Source: Hofstenia miamia
Taxonomy: Eukaryota; Xenacoelomorpha; Acoela
NCBI GenBank assembly: GCA_004352715.1
Contig: SCFE01000088.1
Location: 707,816 to 771,815, forward strand
Length of the DNA: 64,000 nt
Direction: 5' to 3'
The number at the start of each line of letters is the position of its first letter. The stretch's first letter is position 1. Of the stretch, positions 21,710-32,201 are shown in pieces. The notes under the pieces were generated by a model. The model saw nothing but the letters and a program-made list of their open reading frames with translations, searched no databases and had not been told where the DNA came from. The position numbers were made by a program, and so were the translations under genes.

Positions 21710-22467
21710 AAGCAAACTGAGCTTTCTAATATTATTTATCATAAATATCGATTTTGATGTGTTACCATCATTGTCAGTTTACAAAATATGAGGTAAATAA
21801 ATGTACAATAAACTACACTAAATATAAATGATCTTATTACATACACTTAGAATAAATTTAAAGTCATCATGCTTTGTTGTCGATTTAATAATTTACCCTT
21901 TGTTGTTTCCTTTATATATATATATTGTCTCTGCTATTTTCGGATGTTTAGTTCTTAGTAAAATTTTAAATTGGTCTTCCTTAGTTTGATGGTGATGGGT
22001 AAAAATTTCTGAATTCAGATGACCTCTTAAATGCTCATTAGATCGTATTCCCAGATGTTGATTAGTTTCACTAATATATAATTTATCGCAACCATCACAT
22101 GTATATTTGTAGACTAGAGATGAAATTAAGTTTTTTGGGATATTGTCTTTGTTATTAAACATATCTTTTGTCTTAAAAGTTGTAAAAATCGGGGTGATCT
22201 TAGTAATTTCTCACTCTTATTTTTTAATTTCTCAACTTGGTTACTTAGATATGGTATTTTTAAATATACTTCAATTTTCGTTTCTTTGTTGGTATTTTTC
22301 ACATATTGCTGGTTTACTTTGCAGTAATCATTTTCAAATAGATGATCTGAATATTTTCTTAAAATATTATGAGGATATCCATTTCGTTCTAAGATGATAA
22401 AAATTTGCTCAAAGGCATTAACTGTATGTCCGAATGTCGAACAGATTTTATATGTATATATATGCAA
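21708..22467 (-). pseudogene. Penelope-like retroelement, RT C-terminus plus GIY-YIG
   Basis: Reading leftwards: an RT thumb (FEQIFIILERNGYPHNILRK, then YSDHLFENDY), a linker with KIPYLSNQVEKLKNKSEKLL, a frameshift around 22130-22160, and the GIY-YIG domain LVYKYTCDGCDKLYISETNQ and EHLRGHL. YIG has become YIS, which probably kills the nuclease. The layout and the EHLRGHLxSEI block match the copy at the window start, so these are the same family. A hammerhead-like motif follows the ORF. Confidence 0.8.
21747..21884 (-). ncRNA. Degenerate hammerhead-like motif, second Penelope copy
   Basis: On the minus strand the core reads CTGACAA (21777-21771), stem II TGATG (21759... paired with CATCA on the + strand reading 21755-21770) around a 6-nt loop, then AAAA. 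TCGAT after the core can pair with ATCGA located just past the ORF end (21884-21880), the same position as helix III in the first copy. The paired bases differ from the first copy (CATG there), so pairing is kept while sequence is not. G-to-A changes in both core boxes would abolish cleavage. Confidence 0.35.
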
Positions 22468-22688
22468 TTAATAAACATTTTTACTTGATATTTTTGAAAA
22501 ATACCCAAATACTAATTAAAAAATATCCACTAAGTTAAATCTTTGTTGCTGGGAAAATTAATGTTTACAAAGATCAAATTCAATCTTAACATTTAAATAT
22601 TAGATTCATTCATTGTTAATGAAGTAAGTAGACTTAGAAGACCAAGAAAAATCTTACCAATTGCCAATGAGTATATATATATATATAT

Positions 22689-23049
22689 TGTGGCATCGGC
22701 ACCCTCGTGGGAAGCTTCACATGTGTTCCCTTCGTCGCCGCTAGAGGTTCCCGCAACACAGTAATTCCGCTTCCTCCTAACTATGTATAAATAGGACTCT
22801 ATTGTGCGGACTTTGATGGCAGCTTTGTTGTCTCGCTCCGGCACTAATTGCCACGTATTCCTAGATGCTGCCAGTGCTGAACATATCCGCAGTAGTTCTA
22901 ATTGCATTATATTTGTGTTAGTCCAGATGTTTGTACTCTATTAAATACTTAAGCTGGCCTTGTTAATGTATACTACTTTAAAATGCTTATGTCTTAATGG
23001 TACTCTTAGCTGTTTTACCTCAGGGAGATTAGATACTACGCTATAACTG
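22689..23049 (+). promoter_or_regulatory. LTR-like promoter segment ending at a gap
   Basis: Starts TGTGGCATCGG after a TA tract, is much richer in GC than its surroundings, has a TATA box (TATAAATA, 22786-22793) in a good context and an ATTAAA about 150 nt later. This order (TG start, TATA, poly(A)-type word) fits an LTR. The right boundary, primer-binding site and partner LTR would lie in the 1-kb gap, so the call is tentative. Ty3/gypsy or another class cannot be told. Confidence 0.4.
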
Positions 23050-24049
23050 NNNNNNNNNNNNNNNNNNNNNNNNNNNNNNNNNNNNNNNNNNNNNNNNNNN
23101 NNNNNNNNNNNNNNNNNNNNNNNNNNNNNNNNNNNNNNNNNNNNNNNNNNNNNNNNNNNNNNNNNNNNNNNNNNNNNNNNNNNNNNNNNNNNNNNNNNNN
23201 NNNNNNNNNNNNNNNNNNNNNNNNNNNNNNNNNNNNNNNNNNNNNNNNNNNNNNNNNNNNNNNNNNNNNNNNNNNNNNNNNNNNNNNNNNNNNNNNNNNN
23301 NNNNNNNNNNNNNNNNNNNNNNNNNNNNNNNNNNNNNNNNNNNNNNNNNNNNNNNNNNNNNNNNNNNNNNNNNNNNNNNNNNNNNNNNNNNNNNNNNNNN
23401 NNNNNNNNNNNNNNNNNNNNNNNNNNNNNNNNNNNNNNNNNNNNNNNNNNNNNNNNNNNNNNNNNNNNNNNNNNNNNNNNNNNNNNNNNNNNNNNNNNNN
23501 NNNNNNNNNNNNNNNNNNNNNNNNNNNNNNNNNNNNNNNNNNNNNNNNNNNNNNNNNNNNNNNNNNNNNNNNNNNNNNNNNNNNNNNNNNNNNNNNNNNN
23601 NNNNNNNNNNNNNNNNNNNNNNNNNNNNNNNNNNNNNNNNNNNNNNNNNNNNNNNNNNNNNNNNNNNNNNNNNNNNNNNNNNNNNNNNNNNNNNNNNNNN
23701 NNNNNNNNNNNNNNNNNNNNNNNNNNNNNNNNNNNNNNNNNNNNNNNNNNNNNNNNNNNNNNNNNNNNNNNNNNNNNNNNNNNNNNNNNNNNNNNNNNNN
23801 NNNNNNNNNNNNNNNNNNNNNNNNNNNNNNNNNNNNNNNNNNNNNNNNNNNNNNNNNNNNNNNNNNNNNNNNNNNNNNNNNNNNNNNNNNNNNNNNNNNN
23901 NNNNNNNNNNNNNNNNNNNNNNNNNNNNNNNNNNNNNNNNNNNNNNNNNNNNNNNNNNNNNNNNNNNNNNNNNNNNNNNNNNNNNNNNNNNNNNNNNNNN
24001 NNNNNNNNNNNNNNNNNNNNNNNNNNNNNNNNNNNNNNNNNNNNNNNNN
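23050..24049. other. Assembly gap (exactly 1000 N, placeholder size)
   Basis: Gap of a round default length followed by a (TA)n tract at 24050-24070; true size unknown. Confidence 0.95.
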
Positions 24050-24143
24050 TATATATATATATATATATATAAATAATGTAAGGAATAATGTGAAACAATA
24101 AAATTTTTACTTTAAACACATTCTTATTGGACATTTTGACATC

Positions 24144-24268
24144 AATGGTTTGGATGAGGGGATGAGATTACACCATGATATTTCTTGTACTAGTCATCTA
24201 CATAAATGGTTTGGATGAGGGGAGGGATATGAGATTACACCAAGATATTTCTTGTACTAGTCATCTAA
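24144..24268. repeat. Two-copy tandem repeat of about 61-64 bp
   Basis: aatggtttggatgagggg...ttgtactagtcatcta occurs at 24144-24204 and again at 24205-24268, the second with a short internal insertion (gagggatatgag). Recent local duplication. Confidence 0.85.
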
Positions 24269-24817
24269 TCACAATGATTGTACACTTCACAATCTAAATC
24301 CAAAGAGACATAATCAAATTGCAAAATCCATTAATAGTAAAGTGACATTTGGCATCAAACATTTAAGTGCAACATTGAAAGGTTCATATTGGATCAATAG
24401 TTATTAAAATCATAGCGTTGAATAAAAATCTATTTTGTTAAAATCTTATTATTAGGCAATTTTTTCAAAATTGCTTTTATAGATGGTTGAAAAGAAAATG
24501 CCTCACTACGCCTTCAATTCTTTAAAACTGAAAATATATTTTAAAATAGGAATTCTCATCCAGATGAGTTTGTTTCATAATTAATATATAAATATGAATG
24601 TGACAATGTCAAACGATTGTATATTGGAGAAACCATGCCACAACAAAATTACATTAAAATTGACATTATCATAAGGAAATGTAATTTCATCAACATAAAC
24701 TTGAAAAGATAATTTTTATTTATTAAATAACAAATAATAAGAAAATTAACGAATCATTTACTTTAAAGAAAACTGAGAAAACAAGATACTAAGCAAACAT
24801 ACAAATTGATTTTAGAG

Positions 24818-26102
24818 TAGCGCAACTTTATAGGTTGCTATAATTGGAATGACGTAACTTCTAATTTTAGAATAATTTTTTTATCAAATCATATATATAT
24901 AGGTATAAGGTATTTTGTGTTTGTAATTCATTTCTATAAATATCATTTTAGTTTGTATGAATTTTACAACGGAAACTAGTGTGTTTATCGTACAGCTATT
25001 TTATGAAAATCATCGATCGGCAGACCAAACTCTTAGGGCATCTAATTTGGCCAACACCATCATCATCGATCCATTACTGCAACAACAATTTCTCGACTAA
25101 TCACAAAATTCGAATCAACTGGAAGTGTACTGGATCTTCCGAAATCTGGCAAGCCTAGCGTTTCAAATGATGTCGTGGAAAAAGTAAATGTTGCCAATCA
25201 AATTGGGAATCTGAATTTTCCCTGTTGGATGTTTTTCTGCACACGATATTCCTAAAACAACAGCCGTTTCTTATTCCACAGTAAAAAAATTCTGTTAACA
25301 AAACTGAAGAGCAAGCCATACAAAAAGAAAAATGTACAGGCACTGCAAGATGGAGATTCAAGTTGGCGACTAGCAGTCTCAGAGTGTCTCATGGATCAAG
25401 GTATGGATTTCTTCTTAAACACCCTCTGGCACATTTTTATTTCAATGGTCACATTTCAAGTCGTCACTGGATACAGTGGTCCGAAACAATCCACATCTCA
25501 TAAATGAAATTCCTCTTTATTCTGAAAAAGTAACAGTTTGGTGCGGATTTTCTTCACACTATATTCTTGACCCAGTTTTTCTTGATTCCCCAGAAATAGT
25601 TAACAAAGATTCTTATTTAAAAATTATTCACAATAATGTTGTGACAATAGCCGAAAACTACCCAAACATTACTTTTATGCAAAATGGTACAACTCCTCAT
25701 AGAGCAAAAACTGTAAAAATTTATTTGCGACACATTTTTAAGAGAAAATAATTGATTTATGATTTGATCGAGAATGGCAAGCAAGATCACCAATTCTAAA
25801 TCTGTGCGAATATTTTTTATGGGGATATTTAAAATTCTGAGTATATAAAAAGACAAAAAAAATCATTACGTCAGTTGAAACAATTTATCTCTGAAGAAAT
25901 CAGGAATCTTTCCATAGAATTGCTTCAACCGTCAGTAGAATCCTTACGTGATAGATGTTCTGCAGTTATTGATCACAATGGTCTACATATTGAACACTGC
26001 AATATTTTTTCTGCAATTTTATGAAGCCTAAACATTTTGAGAAATCAAAATTTAATTTTGCATTTTTATAAGAAAATTGCTTGATATTCTAAAACTGCGC
26101 TA
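24818..26102 (+). mobile_element. Mariner-type transposon, about 1.28 kb
   Basis: The transposase relic is centred between two imperfect inverted ends: TAGCGCAACTTTA at 24818 and, inverted, TAGCGCAGTTTTA ending at 26102 (12 of 16 positions match over the extended end). Both ends begin with TA, the mariner target dinucleotide. Total length of 1285 bp is typical for mariner. The inverted-end match is short, so the boundaries carry less weight than the coding call. Confidence 0.55.
24957..26024 (+). pseudogene. Mariner-like transposase (HTH/DUF4817-type), decayed
   Basis: ATG at 24957 reads FIVQLFYENHRSADQTLRAS, the start of the family's HTH region. After a frameshift come TTISRLITKFESTGSVLDLP and KSGKPSVSNDVVEKV. 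The catalytic half gives NPHLINEIPLYSEKVTVWCG, MQNGTTPHRAK and QARSPILNLCEYFLWGYLK, ending LHIEHCNIF before the stop at 26022-26024. The second and third catalytic acids are altered (QDNA-type to QNGT, PxDFFLW to CEYFLW). At least four frame changes. Family assignment is secure; activity is not possible. Confidence 0.85.
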
Positions 26103-26284
26103 ACCAACCGGTATAAAGACCAATGAATAATAATTCATTAACCATTCTGTCAGTTTCTTCATCATTTTACTTATAATTTATTTTTGAAAAAAATCTTGTT
26201 GAACCTTAAACAGCCCATTTCACCCACAAAGATGAAATCGGTTTAGTAATTTTCTCCAAGCCTATCTAGAAATTTGTAAATACT

Positions 26285-26500
26285 CAGTAGTTATAGCTGC
26301 GGCAACCCTGCCGCAAACAAACGCTTTTGATTGGTCGAGAGCTTATGACGTCACATGTCACGTGACAGACCGTGAATATTGGCGAGGATGATTTAATCAG
26401 TGACTCACCGTTTGATTGACAGATGACTAATGAAATTCTGACAGGTTGCGATAACTCGCAAAGTGCTTTTTGACAGCTCTGGGGGTAACCAGCTGACAGT
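26285..26500. promoter_or_regulatory. Cluster of transcription-factor motifs (CCAAT, CRE, E-box, AP-1)
   Basis: Within about 200 bp lie a perfect hairpin TGCGGCA/TGCCGCA (26298-26315), ATTGG (inverted CCAAT, ~26330), the full CRE palindrome TGACGTCA (26346-26353), the USF/MITF-type palindrome GTCACGTGAC containing CACGTG (26359-26364), the AP-1 site TGACTCA (26401-26407), and CAGCTG near 26483. The GC content is clearly higher than around it. No downstream coding exon is recognised, so whether it drives a gene or the foldback element to its right is unknown. Confidence 0.45.
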
Positions 26501-27088
26501 TCGCTAATAGCTTTTTAATTAGTGTACCATATTCAGGCCTATTTACATGATTCATGTTCAAATTTAGTTTACACTTTTTGATGACTAATTTTTGTTAATA
26601 TCACAATTGTTTGCATTACATTTTTGTTAATATATACATTACATTCACTTGCATAGTATACATGGCATTTGTGATTTTTCTATTGTTGGCTAATTTTACA
26701 ATACTTTTTCGGGTGTACGTATATTAGACTAATTTCCCATTACGTGTAAAAACACAGGACGCAATGACAAACCGCACATATCAAATTTTCCATAATTTCG
26801 AAAAACGTACATTGTAATCGGGAAAACTTTCAAAAACTGCATTTCTCAAAATTCATTGTTAACACGTTTATCTCATCACATTTTTCCAACCAATAATTAA
26901 TTTTCATAATAAAAGCACATGGAATTTTATAGGTAATAGTAAAAATGAATGACTAGTATACATGTTAAAAAACAAAACTATTTCGTTAATACATTTGGAA
27001 AATATTAAATATAGAAATTAAACAAAAGAGATCACATATTCGCTATACTTAATGGAGTAATACATAATAAAACCAGTATACATTTTTC

Positions 27089-27783
27089 GAAAGAGTACCG
27101 AAATTCGCCTTATAAAAAATGCTGCATGCAATCTTATTTATTAATATAATTTATACACACTCATATACATTTTTTCAAAAAATAATTATACACGCTTGCA
27201 GATTGTTACATCTTTTACCAACTTTTATACAGCTAACTTTTCTTTACCATCTCTTTTGGTTTATTTAATTTTTTGGTTGTACACATTTGGTGACTATTTC
27301 ATCTTTTATCAACTTTTCCACGTTGTTCACTCTTACTTGCTTTTTATAATGTTATATGGTTGCATACATTACATGGGTTTTCCGGCTTTCACTGCTTTTA
27401 TCAACTTTTCCATGTTTTTTACAGGTTGTACACATTTGGTGACTGACGCATCTTTATCAACTTACACACCATTGTTCAACTTTATTTGATTTTATAGGCT
27501 TTTGTTTACACGATTGTATGCATCACACGGTGTTCAACGCTTCCAATGTTTTATATCGCAAAATTAGTTGCAATTCTGCATTTGATCTAAATGTAAAAAA
27601 CTTGAAATGCATATAGTGAGATGTATGTTAATTTCAATAGCAAAAACACTTACAAAGAATTTAAATTCATAATTCGTAATACTAGTTAAAAAAAATATTA
27701 TATCTAAATAATTATAGTAAGTCAACTAGCAATGAAACAAAAAACAAAGGCGTAATTCGCATTGTTAGTTAAAAAATATTACA
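27089..27783. repeat. Left inverted arm, with internal TTTTATCAACTT-type subrepeats
   Basis: Inside the arm, phrases such as cacatttggtgact and ttttatcaactttt recur with changed spacing, as in the arms of foldback elements. It runs into the 1-kb gap. Confidence 0.75.
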
Positions 27784-28783
27784 NNNNNNNNNNNNNNNNN
27801 NNNNNNNNNNNNNNNNNNNNNNNNNNNNNNNNNNNNNNNNNNNNNNNNNNNNNNNNNNNNNNNNNNNNNNNNNNNNNNNNNNNNNNNNNNNNNNNNNNNN
27901 NNNNNNNNNNNNNNNNNNNNNNNNNNNNNNNNNNNNNNNNNNNNNNNNNNNNNNNNNNNNNNNNNNNNNNNNNNNNNNNNNNNNNNNNNNNNNNNNNNNN
28001 NNNNNNNNNNNNNNNNNNNNNNNNNNNNNNNNNNNNNNNNNNNNNNNNNNNNNNNNNNNNNNNNNNNNNNNNNNNNNNNNNNNNNNNNNNNNNNNNNNNN
28101 NNNNNNNNNNNNNNNNNNNNNNNNNNNNNNNNNNNNNNNNNNNNNNNNNNNNNNNNNNNNNNNNNNNNNNNNNNNNNNNNNNNNNNNNNNNNNNNNNNNN
28201 NNNNNNNNNNNNNNNNNNNNNNNNNNNNNNNNNNNNNNNNNNNNNNNNNNNNNNNNNNNNNNNNNNNNNNNNNNNNNNNNNNNNNNNNNNNNNNNNNNNN
28301 NNNNNNNNNNNNNNNNNNNNNNNNNNNNNNNNNNNNNNNNNNNNNNNNNNNNNNNNNNNNNNNNNNNNNNNNNNNNNNNNNNNNNNNNNNNNNNNNNNNN
28401 NNNNNNNNNNNNNNNNNNNNNNNNNNNNNNNNNNNNNNNNNNNNNNNNNNNNNNNNNNNNNNNNNNNNNNNNNNNNNNNNNNNNNNNNNNNNNNNNNNNN
28501 NNNNNNNNNNNNNNNNNNNNNNNNNNNNNNNNNNNNNNNNNNNNNNNNNNNNNNNNNNNNNNNNNNNNNNNNNNNNNNNNNNNNNNNNNNNNNNNNNNNN
28601 NNNNNNNNNNNNNNNNNNNNNNNNNNNNNNNNNNNNNNNNNNNNNNNNNNNNNNNNNNNNNNNNNNNNNNNNNNNNNNNNNNNNNNNNNNNNNNNNNNNN
28701 NNNNNNNNNNNNNNNNNNNNNNNNNNNNNNNNNNNNNNNNNNNNNNNNNNNNNNNNNNNNNNNNNNNNNNNNNNNNNNNNNNN
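27784..28783. other. Assembly gap (exactly 1000 N) inside the foldback-like element
   Basis: Placeholder gap. By the geometry of the element it should contain the inner left arm and the downstream exons of the THAP gene, i.e. any catalytic domain. Confidence 0.95.
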
Positions 28784-28938
28784 AAAAAACAGTTTCTATT
28801 AACAAACCTTCAGAATTTTGTAATTGTTTTTTCTTAAATCATCCTTTTTAGAACTCTAATTAAAATGTAAATTTATACATATTCATATTAACTAAAATCC
28901 TATTAGTTTCTAAAAAACTAAAAAATTAACTAACTTAC

Positions 28939-29075
28939 AGTAAGATTGGCATTTGGTAATGCGGCAATCCATCGAGCCTTTTCTGTTAAAGACTTGGGGA
29001 AACCGAAGGTCTTTACATTAGTGTTGCATTTGGCATAATTGCTGTTCAGCCATAAACGGAGCATTTGCGAGGCAT
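28939..29075 (-). pseudogene. THAP zinc-finger exon (first coding exon), single-base deletion
   Basis: The minus strand from the ATG at 29075 reads MPRKCSVYG, then, one frame over, NSNYAKCNTNVKTFGFPKSL and TEKARWIAALPNANLT, ending at a consensus donor (ACT/GTAAGT, intron from 28938). MP-x-C-x-V-x-GC-NSNY and FGFPK...RW are hallmarks of the THAP domain; splitting the domain at this point is common in THAP genes. The frame break lies exactly in the second zinc-ligand Cys codon (ggctg-aac instead of ggc tgY aac). THAP domains bind the ends of P, Kolobok and some hAT transposons. The rest of the gene lies in the gap. Confidence 0.75.
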
Positions 29076-29899
29076 TGATAAAGCAAGCTTCACGCTGAGA
29101 CTGATTTTATGCAAATAAATGTGTGGTGAATCATCTTCGTGTGTAACATTGGCCTATCAGCTTTCTCTCACTAAAGGACTGGTTTCGCGTCCTGGTAATT
29201 AAGTTGTCCTTGTAATGAGTATAGCAAAAAGTTTACATTAACTTATATACACATGTATATTAATATGCAACGCATGCAAGGGTATGTTTGAAAATTGAAA
29301 GCGCGTGATTGCTTTATGAAGGAACAATATTAGACGTTGGTACACCTTTTCTTTATAATGAGAATAGAAAAAATTTTGCATTTAACTCGGATATTTTTAA
29401 AAAAACCAAAAACATGGTTTTTAAATAATTCACATTCTTTCTAAGTGTTGTATATTAAATTAATTCTTTTATTATTCGCTCTAGTATTGTATTTTTTTCT
29501 CAAATACATTAGTAAGAAGGAATTGTTACCCAGTAATTACCACTTCATTTTAGTGTGTGCGACCCTCCCTAATAATATCAAATTGTTATAAAATATTTAT
29601 TTGCTATATATTTTGTTTAACTAAGTTTTAAAATTTAATAGAAATTTAGTTTTAATTGATAAATTTTTTTATTTATTTTCAATTGTCATTTTGAAAAGAA
29701 ACCATATGAAATACTATTCTAATTTCCATTGTTTTAAAGATATATACATATAGTTATATATTCTGTGTGAAGTAGTTATAAAATTTTTTAAACATTATGA
29801 ATTTATCGCATGCTTCTTCTTAAATCGTTTTGTTTTTTGTTTCACTATCGACTACTGTTTATGTTATCAGATAAAAATAGAAAATCATTGTTACATATA

Positions 29900-29912
29900 T
29901 TTATTCTTTATT
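29900..29912 (-). terminator. Paired poly(A) signals right after the OB-fold-like ORF
   Basis: The minus strand has AATAAA at 29912-29907 and again at 29905-29900, 7 to 20 nt after the stop codon. Very compact 3' end, as in viral and transposon genes. Confidence 0.65.
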
Positions 29913-29918
29913 CTAAAA

Positions 29919-30362
29919 TTACACACTAAATCTCAGTATAGTTTGTGTTTTGCCTCCAGGATATAATGCTGGTTTATCTTTACCACGTTGAATTCTAAGT
30001 CCAATAAGCATCTTGTATTTCCCGCCTCTAGTTTTTTCCGCATATCGCTTTGGTAAGAAAAAACAATTACCATCTTCCAGTATAATTTTTACTGCTGGAC
30101 CATACTTTGTCTGGATACAGAATGCGCCAATTTTTAATTCATTAATGGGAATGTATTTAATTTGACGCTCCTCCGAGATTTCATTCAGTTCGCCAATCAC
30201 CTCAGGTTGAATTACTTTGCCAATAGCCTCTACGGAATACATGGTTGTGGGTAATATTGGCTTCATAACGTATTTTTTGGGTTGCAAGAGAACGTCTTGT
30301 TTGCTCTTCCCAACTTTGGTAGATTTTTGAGCACAAGATTTGTTAGCAACTTTTGAAGTCAT
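29919..30362 (-). CDS. Intact 147-aa OB-fold-like protein of the foldback-like element
   Basis: A complete, uninterrupted ORF (MTSKVANKSCAQKSTKVG...) with a basic, Lys/Ser-rich N-terminus of about 50 residues. The C-terminal half has the pattern YIPINELKIGAFCIQTKYGP, AVKIILEDGNCFFLPKRYAE and KYKMLIGLRIQRGKDKPAL. The V/I-x-T-K-Y-G-x-x-h-x-h-x-L...FLPKRY pattern is seen in small mobile-element or virus-encoded proteins with a predicted single-strand-binding OB fold; that function is inference. It is the only intact ORF of this element. It shares the strand of the THAP exon, 0.84 kb upstream of it, and has its own poly(A) signals. No intron is evident. Confidence 0.65.
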   Translation of the reverse strand: MTSKVANKSCAQKSTKVGKSKQDVLLQPKKYVMKPILPTTMYSVEAIGKVIQPEVIGELNEISEERQIKYIPINELKIGAFCIQTKYGPAVKIILEDGNCFFLPKRYAEKTRGGKYKMLIGLRIQRGKDKPALYPGGKTQTILRFSV

Positions 30363-30639
30363 CGCCGAATTTAAAATTGAAAAATGTTCAAAGTATGTGC
30401 TATTTATTACAAACTTTTAGCATATAAACCAATCAAAAATAACTTAATTCATTCATCCAATCATCAACTAGAGTTTACATAAATGCGTGGTAAAGATCCT
30501 TACAATTAGCAGCCAAGTGTAATTTAATTTACTTCAATATTAGAAATATTCGTATAATTTCAATTTTGATTATTATCTGCATGGCGTAATTATTCCCATT
30601 TAATTTTGTGAATACATAACATTTACACCAATGTATTTC

Positions 30640-31092
30640 TATTTTCACCAAGCACGTTTTTGTTTTAAAACGATTTTTATATTTTAATAGTTTATACACC
30701 TATATACGCGTTTCAAGTTTATTACATTTAGATCAAATGCATCCCACGTAAATCAAATGAAGTTGAAAAAACATGTAATAGTCAACAAAGCAGTGAAAGT
30801 TGGAAAACCCATGTAATGTATGCAACCATATAACATTATAAAAAGTTGATAAAAGCAGTGAAAGCCAGAAAACCCATGTAAATATATGGAAGTCGTGTAA
30901 AGTCACCAAAACAAATAAATGTGAAAAACATGGAAAAGAAAACAATCATATAAAAGTTGATGCAATGTGTAATGACTCCTACAGTGTATAATTATATTTG
31001 AAAATGTACGTATATTATTAATAAATAAGTTTGCATGCATGATATTTAGCTAGCAAATTTCGATTTTTTACATAGCTTGTGTTTTTACTCTT
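30640..31092. repeat. Inner right-arm subrepeat (diverged copy of the outer arm)
   Basis: Shares with 31263-31670 the start cgtttcaagtttattacatt and the end tgtataattat...attaataaataagtttgcatgca. The middle differs by many indels. Direct orientation, so the right arm is a two-unit tandem array. Confidence 0.65.
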
Positions 31093-31670
31093 TCCGAAAT
31101 AATTTTTTTAACTAACAATGCGAATTACACATTTATGTTTTTTGTTTCAAATTATTTTTGCGATTGATTGAGTTGACTAATGAGAATTATTTAGACGCAA
31201 TAATTTTTTAAATTGTATTGCGAATTATGAATTTAAGTTCTTTGTAAGCGTTTTTGCTATTGAAATTAACATACATCTCACTATACACGTTTCAAGTTTA
31301 TTACATTTAGATCAAATGAAGAATTTTGCGATATAATACATTGGAAGAGTTGAACACCATGTGACGCATACAATCATGTAAACAAAAGCCTGTAAATCAA
31401 ATAAAGTTGAACAATGGTGCGTAAGTCAATAACAGATGAATCAGTCACCAAATGTATACAAAAGTGAACAATGGTGTGTAAGTTGATAAAAAGATGAATC
31501 AGTCACCAAGCATACACAACCTGTAAAAACATGGAAAAATTGGTAAAAGATGTAATAATCTGCAAGCGTGTATAATTATTTTTTGATAAATGTATATGAG
31601 TGTGTATAAATTATATTAATAAATAAGATTGCATGCAGCATTTTTAGGAGGCGAATTTCGGTACTCTTTC
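31093..31670. repeat. Outer right inverted arm, ending at a single N
   Basis: Reverse complement of the left arm. It stops exactly at the N of 31671, which looks like a contig join; sequence beyond that N is unrelated. Confidence 0.75.
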
Positions 31671-31671
31671 N

Positions 31672-32201
31672 TACTATACTCTGATATTGACGCATTAATG
31701 ATTAAGTGGAATTCTCTGTTATGGTGAAAATTAGTGTTAAAAATTATTCCTTTGCTTGAAGTACATAAGAAATATAAATCCGATTTTTGCCAAAAGTTTC
31801 AAATTCTTCCCATACCTAGTGTTCATTTAATTAAATAGTCTAGAACGCAAGACAACTAGCTTCAACTATCTTTTTCTGCACATAAATCCCCCAAGTGATG
31901 AAAATGAAATGGGAGGCGATTTCCTATCCAGTGGCGTTTTCAAATTTTAGTATTTAGTGAGTTATCAGAATTTGAAAAATGTTATAAACATGATATGAAA
32001 TTTTAAAAAAAATTCCTGAGTTGCTAAAAGTTAAAATGCGCATAATGTGGAATGAAAAGCCTAACTGTACCCACAAGCACTCGATAATGTGCACCTACCC
32101 TTATGTATGAGTATTAACGAGTAAAACCAGTTAACCCCATACTCGCACATCACTAATATATATATATATTATATATATATATATATGTATATATTTATAT
32201 C
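31672..32201. other. No supported feature; short (TA)n at 32156-32186
   Basis: AT-rich intergenic sequence. The segment near 32085-32155 has iterated ACTCG-like words ending in catcacta, perhaps a decayed MITE end. Confidence 0.3.

Larger units (their letters stand above)
27089..31670 (-). mobile_element. Foldback-like element with long inverted arms, THAP exon and OB-fold-like gene
   Basis: The left arm (27089-27783) and the outer right arm (31093-31670) are inverted copies. For example, gaaagagtaccgaaattcgcc at the left edge is the reverse complement of the last bases before the single N at 31671. The right side holds a second, diverged copy (30640-31092), so each arm is probably built from two ~500-bp units; the left inner unit would fall in the gap. 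Between the arms two genes lie on the minus strand: a THAP-domain first exon and a compact OB-fold-like ORF. Long subrepeat-bearing arms are a foldback hallmark. Outer boundaries and target duplication cannot be set because of the N. Confidence 0.6.
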
